Below are positions 10,693 through 22,096 of a stretch of DNA of 64,000 nt, one piece after another (positions within the stretch are counted from its first letter, which is position 1; every line of letters begins with the position of its first letter). The notes beneath the pieces were generated by a model, which worked only from the letters and a program-made list of their open reading frames with translations, was not told where the DNA came from and made no database searches. The DNA is from Thiorhodococcus minor (lineage in GTDB: Bacteria; Pseudomonadota; Gammaproteobacteria; Chromatiales; Chromatiaceae). The DNA is taken from positions 1-64,000 of the forward strand of contig NZ_JAAIJQ010000027.1 of the NCBI RefSeq assembly GCF_010820565.1, in the 5' to 3' direction. The position numbers and the translations under genes are program-made.

Positions 10693-10720
10693 AGGCGAGG
10701 ATACTTGAGGCTGAGCGCGA

Positions 10721-11524
10721 TCAGTCGGCGGCCAATCGCTGCAAGGGATCGGCATGGGCAAGCTGCGGAAGCTGGAAGTCCTCGGGATAGTCGGCACGCA
10801 CGAAGAAGAGCCCATGAGGCGGCGCCGTAACGCCCCCGAGGGTACGGTCCCGCACCTCGAGCAGCTCCAGGGTCCAGTCGGGCTCGGCCTCGCGGCGACC
10901 GATGGTCATGAGGACACCCGCGATGTTGCGGACCATGTGATGGAGAAAGCCGTTGGCGCCGATGCTGAGGGAGATGAGCCCATCCCGCTCGGTGACGTCC
11001 AGATAGTGAATCCGGCGAACCGGACTCTTGGCCTGACAGCCGATGGCCCGAAAGCTGGAGAAGTCGTGCTCCCCGACGAGGTGCCGGGCCGCGATGCGCA
11101 TCTGCTCCAGCTCCAGCGCTTCATGCGCCCAGACCGCGCGGTGACGCTGCAAGGGCGAGCGCGTTCGGCGCACCATGATCTGATAGCGGTAGTGCCGCGC
11201 AAAGGCGCTGAAACGGGCGTGAAAGCGCTCGTCGACCGGGTGCGCCCAGCGCACGGCCACATCCGGCGGCAGATTGACGTTGGCACCCAGCACCCAGGAG
11301 CGCTCGCTGCGCGTCGCCACCGTGTCGAAATGGACGACCTGCTCGAGCGCGTGAACGCCGCTGTCGGTGCGTCCCGCGCAATGCAAGGTCACCGGGTGAT
11401 TGGCGACACGGCCCACGGCCGCCTCAAGACTGGCCTGAACCGTGCGCGTCTCCACCTGTCGTTGCCAGCCGTGGAAGTCGGTCCCGTCGTACTCGACCCC
11501 CATGGCGATCCTACCTGGCCTCAA
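10721..11524 (-). CDS. truA: tRNA pseudouridine(38-40) synthase
   Basis: TruA isomerises U38-U40 in the anticodon arm of many tRNAs. The catalytic aspartate is in the [11 protein letters not shown] motif. I chose the TTG at 11524 (267 residues): it keeps the [10 protein letters not shown] strand typical of the family and has a GGGGCGG sequence about 7 bases upstream. The ATG at 11560 lies inside a GC-rich hairpin that probably terminates fimV, and an ATG at 11503 would cut the first beta strand. The fimV-truA-trpF order is conserved in pseudomonads. Confidence 0.93.
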   Translation of the reverse strand: MRPGRIAMGVEYDGTDFHGWQRQVETRTVQASLEAAVGRVANHPVTLHCAGRTDSGVHALEQVVHFDTVATRSERSWVLGANVNLPPDVAVRWAHPVDERFHARFSAFARHYRYQIMVRRTRSPLQRHRAVWAHEALELEQMRIAARHLVGEHDFSSFRAIGCQAKSPVRRIHYLDVTERDGLISLSIGANGFLHHMVRNIAGVLMTIGRREAEPDWTLELLEVRDRTLGGVTAPPHGLFFVRADYPEDFQLPQLAHADPLQRLAAD

Positions 11525-11548
11525 GCGCGTACCGCCCCAATAAACGCA

Positions 11549-11571
11549 GCCGGGCCGCATCGCGGCCCGGC
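11549..11571 (-). terminator. GC hairpin after fimV
   Basis: A 10-base stem (GCCGGGCCGC with its exact complement) and a 3-base loop lie 73 bases past the fimV stop. The run after it on the minus strand (TGCGTTTATTGG) is only weakly T-rich, so termination may be partial. It overlaps the longest possible truA frame, which argues for the later truA start. Confidence 0.55.
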
Positions 11572-11643
11572 TTCAGTCGGCTTGAGCCACCTAGGTTGAA
11601 GGTGACTCGACCTCGCCCCACCCCATTCATCGGGTGAGCCCAG

Positions 11644-14475
11644 TCACCCCAAGCCATCGAGCATGGACTTCGCCTCGCTCTTCTGCTCGTCGCGACCCTC
11701 GGACATGACCTCTTCCAGGATCTCGCGCGCGGCCTCCTTGTCGTCCATCTCGATATAGGCGCGGGCCAGATCGAGCTTGGTCGCGGTCTCGTCCCAAATG
11801 CCCGAATCGATCTGCCATTGCGAGGACAGGAGATCGCTCGGAACGCTTTCCTGATCCGGCGGCAATCCGCCATCGGAGGATTCGGACGCCCCGCTCGTCG
11901 TCTGACCGAGGATACCAAGATCGCCGTCCTTCGGACGCCCGCCTTCCATCTCATCGCGCGCAAGCGTCGGCTCGTCGATCGCATCCGTATCGAACATGGA
12001 GTCCAGCTCGTCGACGTCCTCGATCTTGTGCTCCTCCAGCGTGAGCTCGATCTCCGAATCTTGCGTATCTGCGCTCGAGTAGCGCTGGTCATTTTCGGCC
12101 TGATCCACGGCAACGGTCATGGCGTCGCCGAAGGAGTCGTTGCCCAGCTCGGAGTCGCCGATTCCCAAGTCGATGATGGGGGGCTTGTTGGCTGCAGCCT
12201 GCTCTGGCTTCTCGCGCGGCGGCTCTTCCTCATCGATGTCGAAATCCCCGAGCAGATCTGAGCTGTCCTGCCCATCCGAGGAGCGCTGCACGTCGCTGAG
12301 ATCCAGCGACAGCGAATCCTCGACGCCCAGATCGAGCGAATCCTCGGACCCGGCCGACAGCTCGGTTCCTGGCGAGGGCGCGACCGGGACCGCACCGCCG
12401 CTGGATTGCAGCTGCTCGAGCTGACTTTGCAGCTTGCCCCACTGCTCCGGATCCTGCTGGTCACCGCCCGACGACTGAATCTCATCCATGATCGCCGACA
12501 GCGAGTTGAGATCGCGCGAGGCGGCGAAGGACTCCGCGAGCTTGTACTTGATGTCCAGGCGCTCGGGGAAGCGCCCCAGCTCGGTCTTGAGGAGATCCTG
12601 AGCCTCGCTGTAGCGCCCATAGGCGATGTAGATGTCGGCCTCCGAAAGGACGTCGGCCTCGTCCGTCTCCGCGTCGAAATTGCTGAGCGAGGACATCATG
12701 GTGACGCCCGAGTCGCCATCACCCTCGTTCGTCTGCAGCGACTCCGGCTCGGACATGGGCTCGTCGTCGGCCCCTGAGGTCGCGGCGACGGTCTCGGCGT
12801 CGCCAGTCAAGGCGGAGCGCGGCTCCGTCGTGACGTCCAAGGTGTCGTAGCGCTCGTCCTCAGCGGCCAGCTCGTCGTCGTCGCCTTCTTCCTCGCGGCG
12901 ACGGCGCATGGTGATCCAAGAAAACACCATGATGCCGACGGCCGTGAGCCCGGCGAGCCCAGCGAGCGGCAGCAGCAAGGAGTGCCAAGTCGAGGTCTCC
13001 TCTTGCGGCTCGACGGCGGGCGTTGGCGGTTGAGTCGACGTCGGCGGCGTGGCCGGCTCGACGGGTGCTTCCGCCACCTCGACCACCTCCTCGACGACAG
13101 GCGGCTCGGTCGGCGTCGGCACCGGAATCAGCCCGACCTCCTCTGAGGCAGCCTCCTCCTCGACAGCCGTCTCTTCTTCGGCGAGCGCGGCATCGAGTGC
13201 TTGCTCGGCCGCCTCGGTCACATCCAGGGATTCTTCCTGAGCGGCTGCGACGGCCGTCTCTTCGGCCGCGGCCTCAGCCTCGGCGGTCGCGGCCTCCTCC
13301 AAGGACTCCAAGGCCGCTTCGACCGACTCCGGCACCACATCGGCCTGTGCGGTTTCGGGCCTCGGCTCGCCAATGATGCCAGGCGCGGTCTTGAGCTCCT
13401 GCATCCGCGCGAGCTCCGCATTGCGCAGCTGCAGCAGCGTCTGGATATCCGCCAGCTGCGTCTCGAGCTCGCGAATGCGGTCGCGCAGCTCCAACGTCTC
13501 CTGACGGGTGCTTTCCGATGTCTCCAACGCCAGCATCACATCCTGCTGGACCCTGGGCGAGGTCGCCGCGGTCGAAGCCTGGACAGCCGGAGCCGATGCG
13601 GTCGGGGCAGGCGCCCGCGCGGGCTGGGCCGCACCAGTCACCCGCAATTGCGACGCGGCCATGGCCTGAGAAACGTCCGTCAGAGGCGCGCGGTACTGCG
13701 CCCGACCGCGCAGGGCGGCGGTGTATTCGCGCTCGGCCTCGGCCGGATCCAGGGCGAAGAGCTCGGCCCTGCTCGGAATGACCAGCGTCTTCCCGGCAAT
13801 CAGCCGATTGATGTTGCCGCGGATGAAGGCGCCTTGGTTGTTGCGATAGAGCGCCATCGCGGTCTGGGCGACGGTGGCACCCGCGGGAGCAGTGTTACGG
13901 GCGACGACCCAGAGGCCATTGCCGTTGCCCACGGGACCGACATAGACCGGGAAGCCGTCCCCCGGGGCTGGGATGTAGCTCGAGCGACCGCTCGCCGAGG
14001 CGACTGAGGCGCCAGCGGATCCCGCCGCGGCGCTGCTTGCACGCGCAGTGCGCACGGCGGGCGCGGACGCGCGCTGAGAGAGTGCCGGCGGATCGAGGAG
14101 AATCGTGTATTCCTTGAGGAGCTTGCCCGAGGGCCACACGACCTCGACCAAGAAATCCATGTAGGGCTCGCGAATCGGATCCTTACTGGAGACTCGAATG
14201 ACGGGCTTGCCCTGCGCGTTGACGTCGGGCGTGAAGTTGAGACGGGTGAGATAGTAATAACGCTCGATACCCGCCTTGGAGAAGGCCGCCTGAGTCGCGA
14301 GCGAGGCGCTTACCGCGTCCAGCTCGTCCGGACGCGCATCACGCAGCTCGATCTCGCCGGCGAACGGCTGATTGAGGGCGGATTGCGGACGCAGGCCACC
14401 CAGACCCAGGGCGGAGACATCGGTGCCAGCCAAAACCATGGTGATGGTCGACGCTAAAATGAGCTTGCGAGACAT
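11644..14475 (-). CDS. fimV: FimV family pilus-assembly/polar hub protein
   Basis: A 943-residue inner-membrane protein. The ATG at 14475 follows GGGAGGAGG and begins a signal peptide (about 1-22) ending before LGLGGLRPQSALNQPF, the FimV N-terminal domain. A LysM-like peptidoglycan-binding region lies near 155-235, then a coiled coil (about 310-350), a very acidic Glu/Ala/Val linker, one transmembrane segment (about 500-520, followed by MRRRREEE) and an acidic cytoplasmic half. The C-terminus ends in a TPR-like FimV motif (LDLARAYIEMDDKEAAREIL). In Pseudomonas FimV supports type IV pili, twitching and polar cAMP signalling. Its place between asd/leuB and truA is conserved. Confidence 0.92.
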   Translation of the reverse strand: MSRKLILASTITMVLAGTDVSALGLGGLRPQSALNQPFAGEIELRDARPDELDAVSASLATQAAFSKAGIERYYYLTRLNFTPDVNAQGKPVIRVSSKDPIREPYMDFLVEVVWPSGKLLKEYTILLDPPALSQRASAPAVRTARASSAAAGSAGASVASASGRSSYIPAPGDGFPVYVGPVGNGNGLWVVARNTAPAGATVAQTAMALYRNNQGAFIRGNINRLIAGKTLVIPSRAELFALDPAEAEREYTAALRGRAQYRAPLTDVSQAMAASQLRVTGAAQPARAPAPTASAPAVQASTAATSPRVQQDVMLALETSESTRQETLELRDRIRELETQLADIQTLLQLRNAELARMQELKTAPGIIGEPRPETAQADVVPESVEAALESLEEAATAEAEAAAEETAVAAAQEESLDVTEAAEQALDAALAEEETAVEEEAASEEVGLIPVPTPTEPPVVEEVVEVAEAPVEPATPPTSTQPPTPAVEPQEETSTWHSLLLPLAGLAGLTAVGIMVFSWITMRRRREEEGDDDELAAEDERYDTLDVTTEPRSALTGDAETVAATSGADDEPMSEPESLQTNEGDGDSGVTMMSSLSNFDAETDEADVLSEADIYIAYGRYSEAQDLLKTELGRFPERLDIKYKLAESFAASRDLNSLSAIMDEIQSSGGDQQDPEQWGKLQSQLEQLQSSGGAVPVAPSPGTELSAGSEDSLDLGVEDSLSLDLSDVQRSSDGQDSSDLLGDFDIDEEEPPREKPEQAAANKPPIIDLGIGDSELGNDSFGDAMTVAVDQAENDQRYSSADTQDSEIELTLEEHKIEDVDELDSMFDTDAIDEPTLARDEMEGGRPKDGDLGILGQTTSGASESSDGGLPPDQESVPSDLLSSQWQIDSGIWDETATKLDLARAYIEMDDKEAAREILEEVMSEGRDEQKSEAKSMLDGLG

Positions 14476-14997
14476 CCTCCTCCCTCGTGCACAACGCAAT
14501 GACATGATTCCAACCAAATTCCTGGGAGCTTGCGCAAGCCGAGACGGCAAGCTCGTTATTCCCTCAGGCCGTTCAAGCAATCGCGAGGAGCGTGGACACT
14601 CGCCTCTCACATTGGGCTTCGCCCCAAAGGCGGAGCCACGGGATTCGTTCCTCAAGGCGACACGCGAGCAGGAGCAATTCCGCCCCTCAGCCGGCCACCT
14701 GCACCGATCATCGAGCCAGGCACAGCGCGCATCCTACTCGATTCGGAGCATCCACTTTGAGCCCTGGGTCACCATAATCCAGCCTTGGACAACCGCGAGC
14801 CAGCCCCGACTATATCGGATTGGCCCGCGTTCACCAAGGCAGGGTCTGCCATCTCCGTCAGAGGGCCTTGATCGTCAGTTGGACCGGCAGGGTGGACGAG
14901 CGAGAGCGAAGTCCACCGAATCCCGCGCCGGCGTTGGTGGACTGCGCTTCGCTTGCTCACCCAGCGGGAGGCCGGGCCAATCGATGATCGACGCCCG
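14476..14997. other. Intergenic region between asd and fimV
   Basis: No gene is supported here. The region presumably carries the fimV promoter. Near 14891-14961 it holds two copies of a hairpin-forming repeat based on GGTGGAC...GTCCACC. A short GGGCTTCGCCC hairpin lies near 14617. Confidence 0.5.
14891..14961. repeat. Pair of GGTGGAC/GTCCACC hairpin repeats
   Basis: Copy one (14891-14917) has a perfect 7-base stem GGTGGAC/GTCCACC around a GAGCGAGAGCGAA loop. Copy two (14936-14961) reads GGTGGACTGCGCTTCGCTTG then CTCACC, in the opposite sense. I recall similar GTGGAC-AAGCGAAGCGCA-GTCCAC strings as abundant intergenic repeats in Chromatiaceae and other GC-rich gammaproteobacteria. Confidence 0.5.
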
Positions 14998-16119
14998 TCA
15001 GAGCACGCGATCCTGCAGAATTCCGAGCATGCGTCTCAGCGGCTCCGCAGCGCCCCAGAGCAGCTGGTCCCCCACCGTGAAGGCGGAAATGTAGGCGCCG
15101 CCCAGATTCATCTTGCGCACGCGGCCGACCGGAACCTGCAGCCTGCCGGTCACGGCCGCGGGCGAGAGCTCGCGGATCGTCTGCTCGCGATCGTTGGGGA
15201 TCAGCCGCACCCAGTCATTGGCGTCGGCGATCATCCGCTCGACCTCCGAGATCGCGATGTCGTCCTTGAGCTTGATGGTCAAGCCCTGGCTGTGACAGCG
15301 CATGGCCCCGACGCGGACGCAAATGCCGTCGATTGGAATCGGTGCCTCGCCCAAGCCGAGAATCTTATTGGTCTCGACATAGCCCTTCCATTCCTCGCGG
15401 CTCTGGCCATTCTCGAGCTGCGTGTCGATCCAAGGGATGAGGCTGCCGGCTAGCGGCGCACCGAAGCTCTCGGTCGGGAAGGCGGGCGCGCGCATGCAGT
15501 CGGTCACTTGACGATCGATCTCGAGAATCGCGGCGGAGGGATCCGCCAACGGACCCGCGACCGATCCATGCAGCTCACCCATCTGGGCCAGCAGCTCGCG
15601 CATGTTCTTGGCGCCGGCACCAGATGCCGCCTGATAGGTCATGGCGCTGACCCATTCGACGAGCCCGGCGTTGAAGAGCCCGCCGATGGCCATGAGCATG
15701 AGGCTGACCGTGCAGTTTCCGCCGACGAAATCGCGCTTGCCGGCATCCAGGGCGGCGTCGATGACCGAGCGATTGACCGGATCCAGGACGATGGTCGCCT
15801 CCGGCTCCATGCGCAGCGCGGAGGCCGCGTCGATCCAGTAGCCATCCCAGCCGGCGGCGCGGAGCTTGGGATAGACGGCCTTGGTGTAGCTTCCGCCCTG
15901 GCAGGTGACGATGGCGTCCATCTCACCCAGCGCCGCAACCGACTCGGCATCCAGCAGCGGGCTGCCTCCGCGCCCGACATCCGGGCCCAGCTGACCGGCC
16001 TGCGAGGTCGAGAAGAAGACGGGCTCGGCGATCCGCGCGAAATCCTGCTCCGCGCGCATCCGCTCCATGAGCACGGAGCCCACCATGCCACGCCAACCGA
16101 CGAACCCTACCCGCTTCAT
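14998..16119 (-). CDS. asd: Aspartate-semialdehyde dehydrogenase
   Basis: Converts aspartyl phosphate to aspartate semialdehyde for lysine, methionine, threonine and diaminopimelate. The chosen ATG gives 373 residues starting [18 protein letters not shown], matching the enteric/pseudomonad Asd class; an ATG one codon earlier and a GTG at 16134 are alternatives. The active-site cysteine is C136 in [11 protein letters not shown]. It lies downstream of leuB in the same direction. Confidence 0.96.
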   Translation of the reverse strand: MKRVGFVGWRGMVGSVLMERMRAEQDFARIAEPVFFSTSQAGQLGPDVGRGGSPLLDAESVAALGEMDAIVTCQGGSYTKAVYPKLRAAGWDGYWIDAASALRMEPEATIVLDPVNRSVIDAALDAGKRDFVGGNCTVSLMLMAIGGLFNAGLVEWVSAMTYQAASGAGAKNMRELLAQMGELHGSVAGPLADPSAAILEIDRQVTDCMRAPAFPTESFGAPLAGSLIPWIDTQLENGQSREEWKGYVETNKILGLGEAPIPIDGICVRVGAMRCHSQGLTIKLKDDIAISEVERMIADANDWVRLIPNDREQTIRELSPAAVTGRLQVPVGRVRKMNLGGAYISAFTVGDQLLWGAAEPLRRMLGILQDRVL

Positions 16120-16244
16120 CATCTCGCCCCGCACGTTCGATTAGTGAGTGACGCCGATCGCGGCTCGGCCAGGGGATTCTCCGCACATACCCGAATCAGG
16201 GGTAGCGGGAATCGCTCGGCCGCGCGCATGACGCCCTATGGATC

Positions 16245-17321
16245 TCAGCTCAGTGCCGCGACCACGGCATCGCCCATTTCGGCGGTGCCGACCTGCCGCA
16301 TGCCCTCGGACATGATATCCGCAGTGCGCAGCCCCTGATCCAGGACCTGGGAGACCGCCTTCTCGATGCGGTCGGCCGCGGCCGGCGCATCCAGCGAGTA
16401 GCGCAGCATCATGGCGACCGAGAGGATGGTCGCCAGGGGATTGGCGACGCCCTTGCCGGCGATATCGGGCGCAGAGCCGTGGATCGGCTCGTACATGCCC
16501 TGCCCGTCGGCGTTGAGCGACGCGGACGGCAGCATGCCGATGGAGCCGGTGAGCATGGCGGCGCAGTCCGAGAGGATGTCGCCGAACATATTGGTGGTCA
16601 CCATGACGTCGAACTGCTTGGGCGCGCGCACCAGCTGCATCGCGGCATTGTCGACATACATGTGGCTGAGGTCGATCTCAGGATAGTCGGCAGCGGTCTT
16701 GACGGCGACCTCGCGCCACATCTCGGTGCACTCGAGCACGTTCGCCTTGTCGACGGAGCACACCTTCTTGCCGCGCTTCATGGCGATATCGAAGGCGACG
16801 CGGCAGATGCGCTCGACCTCTGACTCAGTGTAGACCAGGGTATTGACGCCCTTGCGCTCGCCCGAAGGCAGCGTCTCGACCCCACGCGGCTGACCGAAAT
16901 AGATACCGCCGGTCAGCTCCCGAACGATCATGATGTCGAGCCCGGAGACGACGTCCGCCTTGAGCGTCGAGGCGTCGGCGAGCTGAGGATAGAGGATCGC
17001 CGGGCGCAGATTGGCGAAGAGACCCAGACCGGCGCGCATGCCGAGCAGGCCCTTTTCCGGACGCTTGGAGATGTGCAGCGGCTCCCATTTGGGACCGCCG
17101 ACCGCGCCGAGCAGCACCGCGTCGGACGCCTTGGCGGCCTCCAGGGTCTCGGCGGGAAGCGGGTCGCCAACCGCATCATAGGCCGCGCCGCCGATGAGGG
17201 CGTCCTCGATGCTGACATCGATGCTGCCGTCCGCCTGCAAGGCCTGCAGCACCTTCATCGCCTCGGCGACGATCTCGGGGCCGATGCCGTCACCGGCGAC
17301 GACCAGAATCTTCTTGCTCAA
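16245..17321 (-). CDS. leuB: 3-Isopropylmalate dehydrogenase
   Basis: NAD-dependent oxidative decarboxylase of leucine synthesis. I chose the TTG at 17321 (358 residues, [15 protein letters not shown] start), because GGAG lies 8 bases upstream and the longer frame adds unrelated residues. The [11 protein letters not shown] motif and the [14 protein letters not shown] region are intact. It follows leuD with a 55-base gap in a leuC-leuD-leuB operon. Confidence 0.96.
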   Translation of the reverse strand: MSKKILVVAGDGIGPEIVAEAMKVLQALQADGSIDVSIEDALIGGAAYDAVGDPLPAETLEAAKASDAVLLGAVGGPKWEPLHISKRPEKGLLGMRAGLGLFANLRPAILYPQLADASTLKADVVSGLDIMIVRELTGGIYFGQPRGVETLPSGERKGVNTLVYTESEVERICRVAFDIAMKRGKKVCSVDKANVLECTEMWREVAVKTAADYPEIDLSHMYVDNAAMQLVRAPKQFDVMVTTNMFGDILSDCAAMLTGSIGMLPSASLNADGQGMYEPIHGSAPDIAGKGVANPLATILSVAMMLRYSLDAPAAADRIEKAVSQVLDQGLRTADIMSEGMRQVGTAEMGDAVVAALS

Positions 17322-17376
17322 ATCTCGATCTCCAAATGCGTGTTTGTCGCGGTTGGCCGCCGCGGACGGATGCGGT

Positions 17377-18015
17377 CTAGATGAACAGCCAGGGCGCCTC
17401 TTGGCGACGACGCTCCTCGTAGGCGCGAATGGCATCTGTCTCCTGGAGCGTCAGTCCGATGTCGTCCAGTCCCTCGAGCAGACGGTGCTTGCTGCCCGAG
17501 TCGACATCGAAGCCGATAGCCCTGCCATCGGGCAGCGACAGCCTCTGCGCGGCGAGATCCACGCCGATGCTCAGCGGGGTCTCGCCCGTGGCCTTGGCGA
17601 AGAGGCTGTCGATCGTCGCCTTGTCGAGCACGATCGGCAGCAGGCCGTTCTTGAAACAGTTGTTGAAGAAGATGTCGGCGAAGCTCGGCGCCAGGATCAC
17701 CTTGAAACCGAAATCCGCGAGTGCCCAGGGGGCATGCTCGCGCGAGGAGCCGCAGCCGAAGTTCTCGCGCGTCAGCAGGATCTGCGCCCGGGCGTAGCGC
17801 GGGTCGTTCAGCACGAAGTCTTGTTTGCGCGGGCGATGGGTGCAGTCCATGTCCGGCTCGCCATGGTCCAGATAGCGCCACTCGTCGAACAGGAAGGGGC
17901 CGAATCCGGTCCGCTTGATGCTCTTGAGGAACTGCTTCGGAATGATGGCGTCGGTGTCGACATTCGCCCGATCGAGCGGGGCGACCACACCGGTAAAGTT
18001 CTCGAAGGCTTCCAT
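17377..18015 (-). CDS. leuD: 3-Isopropylmalate dehydratase small subunit
   Basis: The small (swivel) subunit of isopropylmalate isomerase, 212 residues from the ATG at 18015. The ATG shares one base with the leuC stop (TAATG), so the two subunits are translationally coupled. The substrate-specifying region and the [19 protein letters not shown] motif are present. Upstream extension of the frame lies within leuC and is ignored. Confidence 0.96.
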   Translation of the reverse strand: MEAFENFTGVVAPLDRANVDTDAIIPKQFLKSIKRTGFGPFLFDEWRYLDHGEPDMDCTHRPRKQDFVLNDPRYARAQILLTRENFGCGSSREHAPWALADFGFKVILAPSFADIFFNNCFKNGLLPIVLDKATIDSLFAKATGETPLSIGVDLAAQRLSLPDGRAIGFDVDSGSKHRLLEGLDDIGLTLQETDAIRAYEERRRQEAPWLFI

Positions 18016-19418
18016 TACAGCTCCCTCACGTCGACGAAATGCCCGGTCACAGCGGCGGCGGCGGCCATCGCGGGGCTGACCAGGTGGGTGCGGCCGCCCT
18101 GCCCCTGACGCCCCTCGAAGTTGCGGTTCGAGGTCGAAGCGCAGCGCTCGCCAGGCTCGAGCCGGTCGGCGTTCATGGCCAGACACATGGAGCAGCCTGG
18201 CTCGCGCCATTCGAAGCCGGCCTCGACGAAGATCTTGTCGAGCCCCTCGGCCTCGGCCTGCTCCTTCACCAGACCTGAGCCTGGGACGACCATCGCCAGC
18301 TTGATGCCCTCGGCGACCTTGCGACCCTTGGCGATCTCGGCCGCGGCGCGCAGGTCCTCGATCCGGGAATTGGTGCAGGAGCCAATGAAGACCTTGTCCG
18401 GACGGATCTCGGTCAGCGGCGTCCCGGCGGTCAGGCCCATGTAGTCGAGCGCGCGACGGATGCCACTCGCCTTGACCTCGTCGCCCGCCTCGTCGGGGCT
18501 CGGAACCCGAGCATCGACCGGCAGAACCATCTCGGGCGAGGTGCCCCAGGTGATCTGCGGCTTGATGCTAGCGGCGTCGAGATGAATCACCTGGTCGAAC
18601 TGGGCGCCCTCGTCGCTGACCAGGGTGCGCCAGTGCGCGGCGGCACGCTCGAACAGTTCGCCTTCGGGCGCGAGCGGACGCCCGCGCATGTAGTCGACGG
18701 TCTTGTCGTCCACGGCGACCAGACCGGCGCGCGCGCCGGCCTCGATCGCCATGTTGCAGACCGTCATGCGGCCCTCCATGCTGAGGTCGCGGATCGCCTC
18801 GCCACCGAACTCGATGACATAGCCGGTGCCGCCCGCCGTGCCGATCTCGCCGATGATGGCGAGCACGATGTCCTTGGCGGTCACGCCGGCGCCCAGCTTG
18901 CCGTCGACGCTGATCAGCATGGACTTGGACTTGCGCTGGATCAGGGTCTGGGTCGCCAGCACATGCTCGACCTCTGAGGTGCCGATGCCGAAGGCCAGCG
19001 CACCGAAGGCGCCGTGGGTTGCGGTATGGGAGTCGCCGCAGACCACGGTGCTTCCGGGCAGGGTGAAGCCCTGCTCGGGACCAATGACATGGACGACGCC
19101 TTGGCGCTTGTCGCCCATGCCGAGCTCGGTGATGCCGAAGGTCAGGCAGTTGGTGCCGAGCGCCTCGACCTGGATCCGAGACACCGGGTCCGCGATGCCC
19201 TTGGCGCGATCCGTCGTCGGGACGTTGTGATCCGGCACCGCCAGGTTGGCGCTGGTCCGCCATGGCTGGCGGCCCGCGAGCCGCAGCCCCTCGAAGGCCT
19301 GCGGCGAGGTCACCTCATGGATCAGCTGCCGATCGATGTAGAGTAAAGCCGTGCCATTGTCGTCGACACGGACGACGTGCTCGTCCCAGAGTTTGTCGTA
19401 GAGGGTCTTGGCGACCAT
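18015..19418 (-). CDS. leuC: 3-Isopropylmalate dehydratase large subunit
   Basis: An aconitase-family enzyme (467 residues) that isomerises 2- to 3-isopropylmalate. The 4Fe-4S cluster cysteines are seen in [11 protein letters not shown] and CSMCLAMN. It is the first gene of leuCDB and is preceded by a good sigma-70-type promoter. Confidence 0.97.
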   Translation of the reverse strand: MVAKTLYDKLWDEHVVRVDDNGTALLYIDRQLIHEVTSPQAFEGLRLAGRQPWRTSANLAVPDHNVPTTDRAKGIADPVSRIQVEALGTNCLTFGITELGMGDKRQGVVHVIGPEQGFTLPGSTVVCGDSHTATHGAFGALAFGIGTSEVEHVLATQTLIQRKSKSMLISVDGKLGAGVTAKDIVLAIIGEIGTAGGTGYVIEFGGEAIRDLSMEGRMTVCNMAIEAGARAGLVAVDDKTVDYMRGRPLAPEGELFERAAAHWRTLVSDEGAQFDQVIHLDAASIKPQITWGTSPEMVLPVDARVPSPDEAGDEVKASGIRRALDYMGLTAGTPLTEIRPDKVFIGSCTNSRIEDLRAAAEIAKGRKVAEGIKLAMVVPGSGLVKEQAEAEGLDKIFVEAGFEWREPGCSMCLAMNADRLEPGERCASTSNRNFEGRQGQGGRTHLVSPAMAAAAAVTGHFVDVREL

Positions 19419-19451
19419 GGCCCCACCTCAGTGCAAAAAACAGAATCGATT

Positions 19452-19480
19452 AGCATAGACCGCGCGCCTGGGAGTTGCAA
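19452..19480 (-). promoter_or_regulatory. leuC promoter with embedded inverted repeat
   Basis: On the minus strand TTGCAA (19475-19480) and TATGCT (19452-19457) are spaced by 17 bases. Transcription would start about 27 bases before the leuC ATG, leaving no room for a leader-peptide attenuator. A perfect 8-base inverted repeat GCGCCTGG-N11-CCAGGCGC (19464-19490) covers the -35 box and could be a repressor site. Confidence 0.55.
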
Positions 19481-19499
19481 TTCCAGGCGCTGGCGTCGA

Positions 19500-19529
19500 T
19501 TGAGAAGACCCCGCCGCCCGCGCCATAAT
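19500..19529 (+). promoter_or_regulatory. Promoter of the zinc-ribbon membrane protein gene
   Basis: TTGAGA (19500-19505) and CATAAT (19524-19529) are separated by 18 bases, each matching the sigma-70 consensus at five of six positions. The start codon is about 25 bases past the expected start site. It is divergent from, and adjacent to, the leuC promoter. Confidence 0.5.
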
Positions 19530-19559
19530 CCGCACCTGCGGCAGACTGAGACAGAGGAA

Positions 19560-20084
19560 ATGGACGGGAGCTGGGAGACAGAGGCGCCTGCGAGCGCCCG
19601 CAAGGGTTATCGCGCCGCGTGGCTCGGAGGCCGGCTGATCGCCGGCGCCGGATGGCTGCTCGCCCTGATCGGCGTCGCGGCGGGCCTGGCCGCGGCCTGG
19701 CTGCGCAAGGATATCGAGACCCTGGTGATGGCCGCGACCATCTGCCTGTCAGGCCTTGTCCTGATCGTCGTCGGCCAGACGATTCGGGCGGCGGTCGATA
19801 GCGCCATCCACACGCGCCGGATCCTGCTCTTGCTGCAAGCCGGCCCGCTGCAATGGGCCACGCGCCCGCCTCCCCCGCCGACACCGCCCGCTCCGCCGGA
19901 GCGCACACGCAACCAAAGCGAGTGGCTCAAGACCCCGTCGACCCCGATCTCCACGGCGATGCGCTCCAGCGTCGCAAGCGAGGACGTTCAGCCCTGCGTC
20001 AATCCCTTTTGCGAGCGACTGCTGCCGGAGAGCGCGGAGATCTGCCCGCATTGCAAGACGCGCCGGAAGCGCGTCGCCGTCTGA
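19560..20084 (+). CDS. Small membrane protein with C-terminal zinc ribbon
   Basis: A 174-residue protein of unknown function. The ATG at 19560 directly follows GAGGAA; earlier frame residues lie in the promoter. Two hydrophobic helices (about 28-50 and 60-82) are followed by a proline-rich stretch (about 110-122). The C-terminal CVNPFC...CPHC motif (C-x4-C-x10-C-x2-C) is a likely zinc ribbon in the cytoplasm. It is the only plus-strand gene between two minus-strand blocks and converges on serS with an 8-base gap. No family is recognised. Confidence 0.75.
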   Translation: MDGSWETEAPASARKGYRAAWLGGRLIAGAGWLLALIGVAAGLAAAWLRKDIETLVMAATICLSGLVLIVVGQTIRAAVDSAIHTRRILLLLQAGPLQWATRPPPPPTPPAPPERTRNQSEWLKTPSTPISTAMRSSVASEDVQPCVNPFCERLLPESAEICPHCKTRRKRVAV

Positions 20085-20092
20085 GACCGAGG

Positions 20093-21448
<1,356 letters not shown>

Positions 21449-22045
21449 CTAGGCCACCTCAGCCGTGGTCTTCCAGAACGCGGCGGTAAAATCGCCGGAG
21501 AGATAGCCCTCGTGGATCTGGTAGTCGACGTCCAGCTCCTGGCCCAGACGACGGATCTCGCGCGGCAGATAGAGATTGTAGATCGGCGAGGTATTCCAGC
21601 CCTTGAGCAGGTTGAAGACGAAGCCCAGGCGGCTAGCATCCAGGCACTTCTCGATGAAGCGGCGAGTCTCCTCGCGCGTCAGGGTGTTCATGGCGCCGCT
21701 GCAAACATAGACGTCCGCCTCCGGCAGGGGCTCGCCGAGGATGTCGCAGACGCGAATGTCCTGGCTGGTGCGCCGGCGCGCGGCCTCCACCATGGGCTCC
21801 ATGACGTCCAGTCCGAGGTAATGCTTCGGCAGGTAGCCTTCGCGCTCCATGTAGCAATAGAGGTCGCCGAAGCCGCAACCGGCGTCGATGACCCTCAGCT
21901 CGCCGAGGTTGTCCGGCAGCATGGAGCAGAGGACGCGAAACCGGACCTCCTGCGTCTCCGTGGAGGCCCAATGCACGCCTTCGGCAGTCTCGCCGTGGGT
22001 CTGCAGCGCGCTGAGGTAGAAGGCTTGGTTGTCGACTTTCGGCAT
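21449..22045 (-). CDS. SAM-dependent class I methyltransferase
   Basis: A 198-residue protein with a Rossmann-type methyltransferase core. Motif I VIDAGCGFGDLYCY is near 51-64, and the acidic motif II region (HYLGLDVMEP) is near 75-84. The substrate is unknown; the family is scattered in proteobacteria. It lies 78 bases after serS in the same direction and 51 bases after the DNA glycosylase gene, so it could be cotranscribed with either, with no functional link evident. Confidence 0.8.
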   Translation of the reverse strand: MPKVDNQAFYLSALQTHGETAEGVHWASTETQEVRFRVLCSMLPDNLGELRVIDAGCGFGDLYCYMEREGYLPKHYLGLDVMEPMVEAARRRTSQDIRVCDILGEPLPEADVYVCSGAMNTLTREETRRFIEKCLDASRLGFVFNLLKGWNTSPIYNLYLPREIRRLGQELDVDYQIHEGYLSGDFTAAFWKTTAEVA

Positions 22046-22096
22046 TGGGTATCACATCCTCTCTCGATGAGCGCGAGCGCGCTGCATGTCACCAGC

